Positions 6,670 through 13,530 are shown, counted from the stretch's first letter. The stretch is 13,574 bases of DNA from CAIPSZ01 sp038065015 (GCA_038065015.1 JBBTRU010000021.1:1-13574); one strand, 5' to 3'. Notes: generated by a model from the letters alone, not told the origin. Translations and numbers: made by a program.

Positions 6670-7560
6670 ATGCAACACGTCATTGCCATCATCGGCCCCA
6701 CGGCGAGCGGCAAATCCAGCCTGGCACTAGCTTTGGCGAAGCGTTTGCATGGTGAAATTATCTCGGCAGATTCCCGCCAGGTGTACCGCGGGCTGGACCT
6801 GGGCAGTGGAAAAGTCAGCCGCGCCGAACAACGCGCAGTCCCCCACCACCTGCTGGATGTCGCCGACCTCAAGCGAACGTATACTGCCGCCCATTTTGTG
6901 CGGGATGGCCAACGAGCAATCCACACCCTACTCCGCCATAATACAATCCCCATTGTTGTGGGGGGTACGGGTTTCTGGATAGATGCCCTGCTGCGCGGCC
7001 AAACCCTGCCCGCAGTGCCACCGAACCCCGCCTTGCGAAAACGTTTGGCAAAACGCACTGCCGCCCAGCTGTACGCCAAACTCAAACGCCTTGACCCACG
7101 TCGCGCGGCCGTAATTGACGCTCGCAATCCTGTACGGCTGATCCGTGCGCTAGAAATTATCCTAGCCACTGGCGCAGTAGTACCCCAACGAAAAAATTTC
7201 TCGCGCTATAATGTGCTCTGGCTAGGAACCCGGCACGCAAAAAAACACCTCGACCGGCGCATACACCTGCGCTTACTCCAACGCCTACGTCGTGGGCTCA
7301 TTGCTGAAGTACGTGGCCTGCTGCGAAAAGGCGTGCCCGCCAAACGACTTGTTGCCCTGGGACTGGAGTACCGCTACGTCACGCTCTACCTGCAGGGTAA
7401 AATGACCAAAACTGCGATGCAGGAACAACTCGAACGGGCCATCCAGCAGTACGCCAAACGGCAAATGACGTGGTTCAAACGCCATAAAGACATTCACTGG
7501 ATATCCGGCGAGGCGCACGCCCAACAAATTGCGCGACGCTGGCTAGAGCGTTATTCCTAG
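6670..7560 (+). CDS. miaA: tRNA dimethylallyltransferase (tRNA delta(2)-isopentenylpyrophosphate transferase)
   Basis: Transfers a dimethylallyl group to N6 of A37 in tRNAs reading UNN codons; cytoplasmic. The 296-residue length is typical. The P-loop GPTASGKSS is at residues 9-17, and DSRQVYRGLDLGSGK (from residue 35) is the substrate-binding motif. VPHHLLDV, YTAAHF and GGTGFW follow, then RNPVRLIRALEI in the middle. The C-terminal part has LGLEYRYVTLYLQGK and YAKRQMTWFKR, which correspond to the tRNA-binding tail and resemble Parcubacteria members. GGTGFW replaces the more common GGTGLY. The last 18 bases overlap the end of gatB on the opposite strand; both genes end in TAG and no terminator separates them. 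The promoter is back-to-back with that of the subtilase gene. Confidence 0.97.
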   Translation: MQHVIAIIGPTASGKSSLALALAKRLHGEIISADSRQVYRGLDLGSGKVSRAEQRAVPHHLLDVADLKRTYTAAHFVRDGQRAIHTLLRHNTIPIVVGGTGFWIDALLRGQTLPAVPPNPALRKRLAKRTAAQLYAKLKRLDPRRAAVIDARNPVRLIRALEIILATGAVVPQRKNFSRYNVLWLGTRHAKKHLDRRIHLRLLQRLRRGLIAEVRGLLRKGVPAKRLVALGLEYRYVTLYLQGKMTKTAMQEQLERAIQQYAKRQMTWFKRHKDIHWISGEAHAQQIARRWLERYS

Positions 7561-9084
7561 TTTCTCGGCTAGGAGCTCGCGGACCACGCCCGGGTCGGAC
7601 GTGCCTTTGGAGAGCTTCATTATCTGGCCAACCAGGTATTGGGCTTTGGCAATTTTTCCGGCTTTCACCTCGGCCACAATATCGGCATTTTCTTGGAGCA
7701 CTCGATCAACCAGCTGCACAATACTCGCGGCATCGGTTACCTGCTCCAAGCCGCCTTCGCGGATTATCTCGTGCGGGTCCGCACCCGTCTCGACCATGCG
7801 CTTGAGTACCACTTGCGCCGACGTGGTATTGAGCTTGCGTTCGGCCAGGAGTGTGAGAAATTCGGCAAAGTTCTCGGCGCTCACCTTGGCCTGGGCAAAC
7901 GTCTTTCCCTGCTCGGCCAGCACGCCCAGCAGCCGGGTGGTCACCCAAGAGGCGGCTTGGTGCATTATTTTGACATTCGCCTTGGTCCACTCTTCTTCCG
8001 GCTGCTCTTCACCGCCCAGCCGGCCCGTTACCCAGCGCTGCAACTCCGAAACCACGGCTTCGAACCAATCTGCTACCGTCACGTCATCGGTGAGGAGTAG
8101 TGCATCACTCGGACCTACGTTGTATTGCTCCTGAAAGCGCAGGCGTTTGGCGCGCGGTAATTCAACTACTTTGGCATCAATGGTGGCGAGGAATGCTTTC
8201 GTCAAGGCAATGGGCGGGATATCCGGCTCGGCAAAATACCGGTAGTCGGCACTCTCCTCTTTTACGCGCTGCTCCACCGTTACCCCGCGCCGATCATCCC
8301 AACCGCGGGTGGCAGTGATGGTTGGCGGCGTACCGGCATTCCATAACTCCACCTGACGTTTTATTTCGTACGCCAGCGCACGCTCCACGTGACGAAAAGA
8401 GTTGAGATTTTTTATCTCGGTTTTGGGGAACAACCCTTGGGCGTTCGGTTGGATTGGCGACTTGGCCAAATCTTCGGGCGCGGGACGCAAGCTGATGTTC
8501 GCATCGCAACGCAGGTGGCCAGACTCCATATCGGCCTGGGATATGCCAAGGTAGCGCGCAATGCGCTGGAGCTCTTGCAACACGAGCTTTGCTTCAGCCG
8601 GCGTGTCAACAAGTGGGAGGGTGACGAGCTCGATGAGGGGCGTCCCTGCCCGGTTGAAGTCCACTAAGACACTCCCATCCGCCGCGCGGATATTCTTGGC
8701 CGAGTCTTCTTCCAAGTGTACGCGCTCAAACTGCACGCGGTGCACCTTGCCCTCGAGGTCAATAAGAAAATGCCCGCGCTGGCCAATGGGTTTGTCGTAC
8801 TGGGAAATTTGGTAGCCTTTCGGCAAGTCTGGGTAGGCGTAGTGCTTGCGGTCGAAGGTAATGACTTCGGGAATGGTAAAGTCGAGCGCGCGGGCAAAAC
8901 GGAGCGCAAGCGCGAGTGCAGCTTTGTTGGGTACCGGGAGCGTACCCGGGTGGCCCAGGCAAATGGGGCAGACCGCGCTGTTCGGCGGTGCCTCTGGGCC
9001 AACGTTGGCGCAACTGCAGAACATCTTGCTCTGCGTGGCAAGTTGAATGTGGATTTCCAGGCCGATGACGGTTTCGAGTTGCAT
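7543..9084 (-). CDS. gatB: Aspartyl/glutamyl-tRNA(Asn/Gln) amidotransferase subunit B
   Basis: Subunit B of GatCAB, which converts Glu-tRNA-Gln (and Asp-tRNA-Asn) to the amide form in the cytoplasm. The 513-residue protein begins METVIGLEIHIQL-like (MQLETVIGLEIHIQL). It has the zinc site CSC...CPIC (C23, C25, C39, C42), then YAYPDLPKGYQISQYDKPI, LEEDSAKN, DFNRAGTPLIELV, EIKNLNSFRHVERAL and ESADYRYFAEPDIPP, all core signatures. The YqeY-like tail domain occupies about 380-513, ending GQIMKLSKGTSDPGVVRELL. ATG 9084 follows a terminator that insulates it from the upstream cluster. Upstream there is only a weak -10-like TAAGCT (9098-9093), eight bases before the ATG, and no real Shine-Dalgarno. 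gatA and gatC are not in the window. Confidence 0.97.
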   Translation of the reverse strand: MQLETVIGLEIHIQLATQSKMFCSCANVGPEAPPNSAVCPICLGHPGTLPVPNKAALALALRFARALDFTIPEVITFDRKHYAYPDLPKGYQISQYDKPIGQRGHFLIDLEGKVHRVQFERVHLEEDSAKNIRAADGSVLVDFNRAGTPLIELVTLPLVDTPAEAKLVLQELQRIARYLGISQADMESGHLRCDANISLRPAPEDLAKSPIQPNAQGLFPKTEIKNLNSFRHVERALAYEIKRQVELWNAGTPPTITATRGWDDRRGVTVEQRVKEESADYRYFAEPDIPPIALTKAFLATIDAKVVELPRAKRLRFQEQYNVGPSDALLLTDDVTVADWFEAVVSELQRWVTGRLGGEEQPEEEWTKANVKIMHQAASWVTTRLLGVLAEQGKTFAQAKVSAENFAEFLTLLAERKLNTTSAQVVLKRMVETGADPHEIIREGGLEQVTDAASIVQLVDRVLQENADIVAEVKAGKIAKAQYLVGQIMKLSKGTSDPGVVRELLAEKLGITL

Positions 9085-9111
9085 AGATACCTAGCTTAGC
9101 GAAATACTGAT

Positions 9112-9146
9112 AAAAGAAAAGGCCCCAGTATTGGATGTACTGGGGC
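9112..9146 (-). terminator. Intrinsic terminator of the accessory cluster
   Basis: Minus strand: GCCCCAGTA (9146-9138), seven-base loop, TACTGGGGC (9130-9122), nine perfect pairs, followed by CTTTTCTTTT. It begins 14 bases after the stop of the TonB-C-like gene and separates the cluster from gatB. Confidence 0.9.
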
Positions 9147-9160
9147 ACAAATGAACATAC

Positions 9161-9949
9161 CTACTGCATACTCACGACAATATTCCCTGACGTCTGGAGC
9201 TTAGACTCTCCCTTTGTGCTGAATTCGCAGGTAAAAATGACCTGCGTAGCTACTTCATGACCGTTAACAACCTGGGTTTCAAAGTAGCACTCATACAGAG
9301 CATTCTTCAGTGCTTGAGCAAGCCCAAAATTTGCAGGTTGCTCATGTGTTACGAGCATCTGCTGCATATGCCCACTTTCGTCGATAAGGAACTTAACAAT
9401 TACTTTCCCATCAACGTATCGGGCTCGCCACGGCAGCACAGGGCCCTTGTAGCGTCTAATGGACAATGGCCGATCAGGTTGGGCAAACTGCACCGACTCG
9501 ACCGGCATTGGGAAGGACACTACCTTATTTGAAGAAGGTAGGGGCACTTCCGGAAGGCCGAAATCCCCATTACCGAGTTCCAAAGTGGGATCGAACTCAT
9601 CGCTAGCAAAAGCTACGTTTGTAGAAGTATCGGGCTCAACGTCAGCAGAGAAAGTATAGTTAACCGGTATGTTGGTATGCTTCGCCACTACCGGTCCGTC
9701 GGGAATAATCCGGAGTTTTTTTATAAACCCTCCGTTAAACCCCATACCAGTAGGCCGATTCCCGCTACGACTATTCTGCGGCTCGTCCAAATGGAGAAGC
9801 CCATGGGTCGTCCGTGGACGCGCGTCTACCGAAACCACACCAACTTCTTGCAGCTTCAGGCAGGTCGCAATAATCGCTACCAATGCGATTACGACGGCAT
9901 TTGCCTTCAGCATATTTGGCTGGTAGCTGCGTTGCAGTTCACTATCCAA
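9161..9949 (-). CDS. Membrane-anchored protein with a TonB-C-like domain, function unknown
   Basis: 262 residues from a TTG start at 9949. The start is fixed by a near-consensus Shine-Dalgarno AAGGAGGTGAG (9964-9954), eight bases from GGAGG to TTG; the next ATG (residue 13) has none. A single hydrophobic segment lies at about residues 13-33 (MLKANAVVIALVAIIATC), then a long low-complexity, Pro- and Asn-containing linker. At about 168-245 comes a domain with the TonB/TolA C-terminal rhythm: a strand (VDGKVIVKFLIDESGHMQ), a helix (GLAQALKNALYECYFE), a strand (VATQVIFTCEFS). I infer an N-in anchor with an extracytoplasmic domain. The TonB-C call rests on this pattern only. It is the last gene of the SD-driven cluster. 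By hand count 9601-9660 is 27 of 60 G+C, lower than the thyX region. Confidence 0.65.
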   Translation of the reverse strand: MDSELQRSYQPNMLKANAVVIALVAIIATCLKLQEVGVVSVDARPRTTHGLLHLDEPQNSRSGNRPTGMGFNGGFIKKLRIIPDGPVVAKHTNIPVNYTFSADVEPDTSTNVAFASDEFDPTLELGNGDFGLPEVPLPSSNKVVSFPMPVESVQFAQPDRPLSIRRYKGPVLPWRARYVDGKVIVKFLIDESGHMQQMLVTHEQPANFGLAQALKNALYECYFETQVVNGHEVATQVIFTCEFSTKGESKLQTSGNIVVSMQ

Positions 9950-9953
9950 TTAA

Positions 9954-9964
9954 CTCACCTCCTT
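9954..9964 (-). promoter_or_regulatory. Strong Shine-Dalgarno deciding the TTG start of the TonB-C-like gene
   Basis: AAGGAGGTGAG on the minus strand (9964-9954), almost fully complementary to the 16S rRNA 3' end. It is 25 bases after the stop of the 53-aa gene, consistent with one mRNA. Confidence 0.8.
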
Positions 9965-9988
9965 GCAGTAAAACATGGCATTGGCTTG

Positions 9989-10150
9989 CTAGATGATATA
10001 GACGGTAATCCACCCGCCGAGACATCCCGCAAACGTAAGTATGTAACAACTGGCTGTAACACAGCCGCTCATTGCGTCACAGAATGCACCCGCGTACGCT
10101 GTGAGGGGCTGCGCGCAAACGAGTGGAATTGTGTAGAATAATCGCCTCAT
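9989..10150 (-). CDS. 53-residue cysteine-rich small secreted or membrane protein
   Basis: ATG at 10150, TAG at 9991-9989. It is preceded by AAGGAGGTGA (10166-10157), nine bases from GGAGG to ATG, one of the best ribosome sites in the window. The N-terminus looks like a signal peptide (MRRLFYTIPLV, then PLTAYA with a possible cleavage after AYA near residue 20). The remaining 33 residues contain four cysteines (C24, C30, C35, C43) with small and hydrophobic residues (GCVTASCYILTFAGC) and a hydrophobic end (GGWITVYII). C12 lies in the putative signal. It may be a small secreted disulfide peptide, a peptide pheromone or bacteriocin-like product, or a short membrane protein; nothing here decides. 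No family recognised. It starts 15 bases after the stop of the 169-aa gene, and the Shine-Dalgarno touches that stop, so translation is probably coupled. Confidence 0.7.
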   Translation of the reverse strand: MRRLFYTIPLVCAQPLTAYAGAFCDAMSGCVTASCYILTFAGCLGGWITVYII

Positions 10151-10165
10151 GGTTTTTCACCTCCT

Positions 10166-10675
10166 TCATATGGCGGTTTGAAGGTTAAAGGGTTTTGCGT
10201 AATCCTCATAACTCATGACTGTATCGGCCACGAGCGTGTAGGACTGCGCGGTAGGGAAAAGCTGAAACACCAACAGCTGGAATGACCCAGTTGGCAAATC
10301 TTGCCGACAGCTACACCAAAGTCGACAGTGCAATAATCTAGCAGTCAACCCGGTGCTCGGCACTAACTCTGTAAACAATGCAAAGGGTGGAAGTTTTGCC
10401 TCATATGAAATTGGCTGGAGCTTCTGTAATGAATCTATGAGGTGATCCACCTGTGCCTTGATGACGTCTCCTGGTATTGGTGTATCCACTGTGTAGGTAA
10501 TGCCCTGCACCGTCGGTGTAACACCTGGGTGCGTCCGCACGTACACGTTCATGGTCACGAGGTAAACCATTACATACCCAATGATCAACGGGATACCCAC
10601 AAAGATGCATAGAAGAATCTTCGCGTACCTGGGCAGCTGCCAAATTAGCTGCAAAGGTTTGAAAATTTTGTGCAT
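10166..10675 (-). CDS. Single-pass membrane protein, function unknown
   Basis: 169 residues from ATG 10675. AGGAGG at 10686-10681 lies five bases before this ATG; the in-frame GTG at 10681 overlaps the Shine-Dalgarno and is rejected. A basic N-terminus (MHKIFKPLQLIWQLPRYAK) is followed by one strong membrane segment at about residues 19-42 (ILLCIFVGIPLIIGYVMVYL). The remaining 125 residues should lie outside: a beta-like stretch (VQGITYTVDTPIPGDVI), a helix (QVDHLIDSLQKLQ), and a Cys-containing part (LLHCRLWCSCRQD). It has no recognisable family signature. It is the first gene of a three-gene set (169-aa, 53-aa, TonB-C-like), all on the minus strand with small gaps. Hand-counted G+C over 10381-10440 is 24 of 60, clearly below neighbouring housekeeping genes, which may mean recent acquisition or relaxed selection. 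Confidence 0.7.
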   Translation of the reverse strand: MHKIFKPLQLIWQLPRYAKILLCIFVGIPLIIGYVMVYLVTMNVYVRTHPGVTPTVQGITYTVDTPIPGDVIKAQVDHLIDSLQKLQPISYEAKLPPFALFTELVPSTGLTARLLHCRLWCSCRQDLPTGSFQLLVFQLFPTAQSYTLVADTVMSYEDYAKPFNLQTAI

Positions 10676-10825
10676 GCGCACCTCCTGTTTGGGTAATTCA
10701 CTGTTTTCGGATTTTCAACGATCCGTATTTCCTGCCAAAAACCGCGTCATGCGGCTGCTGCAGAACGTTCGTTTAGTGTCTATTTATGCCCCTGGTGTAC
10801 CACTTATGCCCGTGGGTTGTCAAAC
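10676..10825 (-). other. Upstream region of the three-gene accessory cluster
   Basis: No gene seen. A perfect -35 hexamer TTGACA (10823-10818, minus strand) follows the terminator directly, but at 16-18 bases only poor -10 candidates exist (TACACC at 10799-10794 with N18). There is a direct repeat GGCATAA (10810-10804 and 10790-10784) and an eight-base palindrome GAACGTTC (10763-10770). These could be activator or repressor sites of a weak promoter, but this is inference. Confidence 0.35.
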
Positions 10826-10858
10826 AAAAAACCCCTGCCTGCGCGAAGCAAGCAAGGG
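10826..10858 (-). terminator. Intrinsic terminator after the 27-codon ORF
   Basis: Minus strand: CCCTTGCTTGC (10858-10848), loop TTCGC, GCAGGCAGGGG (10842-10832), 11 pairs including two G-T, followed by TTTTTTG. It is a strong terminator placed 14 bases after the stop of the small ORF and before the next transcription unit. Confidence 0.9.
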
Positions 10859-10872
10859 CGGGTTGGGAAGAG

Positions 10873-10956
10873 CTAATCAGCCGAGCTAATTAGATCTCCT
10901 CCCCAGGGGTGGTCAAACAGGATGGTTCCTAGTTTGAACAACCATGAATAATACAT
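10873..10956 (-). CDS. Candidate 27-residue peptide gene between tmk and a terminator
   Basis: ATG at 10956, TAG at 10875-10873. GGAGG at 10966-10962 lies five bases before the ATG, an ideal distance. The peptide begins MYYSWLFKLGTILFDHPWGG and ends in a short acidic tail; the first half is hydrophobic and aromatic. A strong terminator follows within 14 bases, so a transcript ending here would carry this ORF last. It could be the end of a tmk transcript or a separate short mRNA; upstream TTGCAC (11014-11009) with N17 to TAGTTC (10991-10986) is a weak possible promoter. A chance ORF cannot be excluded at this length. No family recognised. Confidence 0.45.
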   Translation of the reverse strand: MYYSWLFKLGTILFDHPWGGDLISSAD

Positions 10957-11055
10957 GGCGTCCTCCAGCGGTGAAGGGTTACAGAACTATCCCGTCAGCG
11001 AAGTTAGTGCAATGCCGCGGGTGTGGTGAGGAAAGAGCAATGCAAAAGAAAATTA

Positions 11056-11796
11056 TTAACGCTTGATTGCGCGGGTAAGAAAAGCGTTCATGTAGGCTAC
11101 AGCCTCATTTTGGGTTTCGGCAAGCGTATCATTCGTGTCCAAAAAACCAACAATACTCCCCCGCTGCCGAAAAATTTTGGCAAACCACGGGCTGCGGTAT
11201 CGTACATCCAGCTTAGTGAGGAAAGCACGTTTCTCAAAAATTGCTTCATCTTTTTTAGAACGCTTACCCAAGCGCCGCAATGCTACGGCAATAGGGCACA
11301 CCGGGATGAGCAGTAGGTCGGGCCGGTGCGTGAGCGCAAACTGGTTGCCCTCGAGCCGCAACAGCTGTGGGAGCGTGATGAGCTTCTGCAGCGGCTGGTA
11401 GGCAATGGACGAGGACACGCCCCGCTCCTGAATGACAAGCAGGCCGGCAGCGAGCGCCGGAAGAATGACTTGGGTGTAAAGTACGAGTCGGTCCAATGCA
11501 AATGCCTCGGCGGCGGCCCGTCCGGTGTAGTTCCGGCCGTTGTCTTTAATAATCTCCTCGCGAATAACCCGGCCAATGCCGGCGTGCGTGGGCTCAGCCG
11601 AAACAATGACGTCGCTCCCCCGCCACTCTGCCGGTTCGGGCAGTCGCTGGTGCGCTTTGGCAAAGTCCCGCACGTCAAACACGCGCAGACCTTGCTCCTC
11701 GGCCCATGTCGCGTACGCGTCCACGACCGTGCCTTTACCCGAGCCGTCTATACCGTCGACGATGATGAAGGTTCCACGAGTACGGTGCTTAGCCAT
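11056..11796 (-). CDS. tmk: Thymidylate kinase
   Basis: Phosphorylates dTMP to dTDP with ATP, cytoplasmic, the step directly after ThyX encoded next to it. The 246-residue protein has the P-loop DGIDGSGKGT (residues 14-23) close to the N-terminus, EPTHAGIG (from residue 68) in place of the usual REPGGT, and FALDRLVLYTQVILPAL. QERGVSSSIAYQ (residues 123-134) corresponds to the family DRY-x-x-S-x-x-AYQ, with ER in place of DR. RRLGKRSKKDEAIFE is the LID-like arginine/lysine segment. It is longer than the usual 205-215 residues, mostly by an insertion around 40-62 and a C-terminal extension. It starts 18 bases after the thyX stop on the same strand, but with its own -10 box in that gap, so it can be transcribed alone as well as by read-through. 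Confidence 0.92.
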   Translation of the reverse strand: MAKHRTRGTFIIVDGIDGSGKGTVVDAYATWAEEQGLRVFDVRDFAKAHQRLPEPAEWRGSDVIVSAEPTHAGIGRVIREEIIKDNGRNYTGRAAAEAFALDRLVLYTQVILPALAAGLLVIQERGVSSSIAYQPLQKLITLPQLLRLEGNQFALTHRPDLLLIPVCPIAVALRRLGKRSKKDEAIFEKRAFLTKLDVRYRSPWFAKIFRQRGSIVGFLDTNDTLAETQNEAVAYMNAFLTRAIKR

Positions 11797-11802
11797 GCAG
11801 GC

Positions 11803-11811
11803 AGTATAGCA
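11803..11811 (-). promoter_or_regulatory. Extended -10 promoter of tmk, leaderless type
   Basis: Minus strand TGC-TATACT (11811-11803), then six bases, then ATG at 11796. The -10 hexamer is the same as in the thrS promoter. It sits within the 18-base gap after the thyX stop codon; no Shine-Dalgarno is present and no clear -35 is needed with the TGn extension. Confidence 0.65.
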
Positions 11812-11814
11812 GCC

Positions 11815-13383
11815 TTAGCGTCCGTAAAAATCCTTGGCAAAGTCTATGGGTGCCAAACGAATGTGCTGCAGCAGCTGGGGGTAGCTGGCCGTGGCCTGGG
11901 CCAGCATATCGCGGACGATTTCCCGATATGATAAATGGCCGCCCGACTTGGAACGCAGTTCGACCATGTGCGTGAGCTCGCGCGCGTTCATGACAAACAG
12001 CGTGCGCTTGCGCGTAGCCATAGGCAGCACGTACGCGGCTTCGTGCGCCAGGTCTTTGGCAATGGTACGGTATGCGGCCTGCACGTTCTGCATAGTGGTT
12101 TCAAAAATATCCAGTCCCCCAGCGGTTTCCATACCCATTGGCGCGGGCGGCTCTTCAAAGCCGTGCAGGTTGGTAAGCGGCTGGTTGAGCTGCGTGCACA
12201 TACGGTGGCGCTGCAAGTCGCGGAAGGCACCATAATCCATGAGCGTGTCAAAAATGAGCCCGCCCACCTCGTACGCCCGGCCCGGAATATCGTGCGGCCC
12301 GCGATCGGCCATACCCGCGGCGATAATTTCATTCCGCGCCGACGCTGGTAAGTTTTCGACGACGTTCCGAATTTGGCCGTACGAAAAGTGGGTGACGTCG
12401 TAGAGTAGTGACGTCGCAAGGTCTACTTCTTGATGCGTTGGTTCATAGAAGGTCACGCGCGGCTCGCGCTCGAGAACGTAAAGGTCCCCGAGTACACCAG
12501 TGGCAATTTCTTGCAAACGCCGGCGTGATTGCTTTACAAACGGCGTGGGGTCGGTGTATTTCACCAGCGTCGGCGCACCTTTGTACTGCAAGTTGAGCTT
12601 ACTCTTAATGGCCGAGGCGAGCGTGGCGTTTTCGAAATCCGCGGACTCCAGTAAGTGTTCAATTTCCTGGGCGTGCGGGTTGTAGGCGGTATTCGTTGCG
12701 GCTGCCTCCACCTCCCGGGCAATAGTGCGGATCTCGTCGAGATCGTGCTGCTTCATTTTGAATATCGCCCGGCGCAGGCCGCGGGCCGAAGTAATCCAGC
12801 CGAGATTGGTGAGTGTGGATGTCGGGAGCAAGTAGCGGGCAATATCCAAGCTTCGCGCCTTGAGCTTAGCGGCGTAGGCTTTATCCGTGGTGTCATCTAA
12901 CTTCGGGTAGGTATGACTGTAGTACTCCTGCATGACTTTCGTGAGGCTGGCATACGCGTCGAACATACCTTCGCACGCTTGCACGTACGCTTCGGCATGT
13001 GCCGAGTTCAGGATGGGTACCGGCCGGTAGTACCGTCGCGGCAGGCTGGTGCCGTCTGCTCGCACTTTCCGCTCGAAACTCTGGTAGCGCGTGGATTTTT
13101 CCTGATAGCTGGCCAAGCGATGGTCTTCAATCGCCTTACTGGCGAGCATGCTCACGTTCTCGCAGGCCAGTGCCACCACGGCCATGTCCGCCACCGAAGC
13201 GTCGCCATAACCCAGCACCCATTTCTCGTGGAACTCGGCGGACTTCTCTTCGGTGAGCTCTTGCAGGGTGTCTTTAATCGAGGCGGCCGACCGGGAGTAC
13301 TTGGCCATGCCCACAGCCAACACCTCCGGCGGTAGGCCGGTGATGGCAAAGATATCGCGGGCGTTTGGGTCGGCGTTTTCCAT
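11815..13383 (-). CDS. thyX: Double-length flavin-dependent thymidylate synthase (two ThyX-like halves)
   Basis: ThyX makes dTMP from dUMP using methylene-tetrahydrofolate, NADPH and FAD; cytoplasmic. At 522 residues this protein is about twice the usual 220-260. The first half has GYGDASVADM (59-68) and EDHRLASYQEKSTRY (86-100), aligned with the family motif RHR-x-x-S-x-x-E-x-S-x-RY but with the first Arg replaced by Asp; it ends with ARYLLPTSTLTNLGW and ARGLRRAIFKM (about 182-210). The second half has FSYGQIRNVVE, LQRHRMCTQLNQ (390-401) with intact RHR but without the S-x-RY part, then AYVLPMATRKRTLFVMNAREL (about 450-470). So the motif is divided between halves. I chose ATG 13383 because the longer TTG start at 13407 lies within the promoter. 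tmk follows 18 bases downstream. Confidence 0.88.
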   Translation of the reverse strand: MENADPNARDIFAITGLPPEVLAVGMAKYSRSAASIKDTLQELTEEKSAEFHEKWVLGYGDASVADMAVVALACENVSMLASKAIEDHRLASYQEKSTRYQSFERKVRADGTSLPRRYYRPVPILNSAHAEAYVQACEGMFDAYASLTKVMQEYYSHTYPKLDDTTDKAYAAKLKARSLDIARYLLPTSTLTNLGWITSARGLRRAIFKMKQHDLDEIRTIAREVEAAATNTAYNPHAQEIEHLLESADFENATLASAIKSKLNLQYKGAPTLVKYTDPTPFVKQSRRRLQEIATGVLGDLYVLEREPRVTFYEPTHQEVDLATSLLYDVTHFSYGQIRNVVENLPASARNEIIAAGMADRGPHDIPGRAYEVGGLIFDTLMDYGAFRDLQRHRMCTQLNQPLTNLHGFEEPPAPMGMETAGGLDIFETTMQNVQAAYRTIAKDLAHEAAYVLPMATRKRTLFVMNARELTHMVELRSKSGGHLSYREIVRDMLAQATASYPQLLQHIRLAPIDFAKDFYGR

Positions 13384-13391
13384 GCGGGGGT

Positions 13392-13420
13392 ACTTTACCC
13401 GCCCCAAATGGAGTTGGCAA
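13392..13420 (-). promoter_or_regulatory. thyX promoter, leaderless type
   Basis: Minus strand TTGCCA (13420-13415), 17-base spacer, TAAAGT (13397-13392), then eight bases and ATG at 13383. The geometry (N17, then N8 to ATG) is identical to thrS. No Shine-Dalgarno is present. Confidence 0.7.
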
Positions 13421-13530
13421 GGCTACTTGTCAGTACTCCCGAACCCCCCTGTCCTGCCGACGGGTATCCGAGAGTTCCTGTACAACGATCGGCTGGTTGA
13501 CCGGACACTTGAGGATTTTCACGAGTCTTC

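Noticed and set aside
13384..13407. TTG start eight codons upstream for thyX
   Set aside because: It lies in the spacer and -10 region of the TTGCCA-N17-TAAAGT promoter and has no Shine-Dalgarno.
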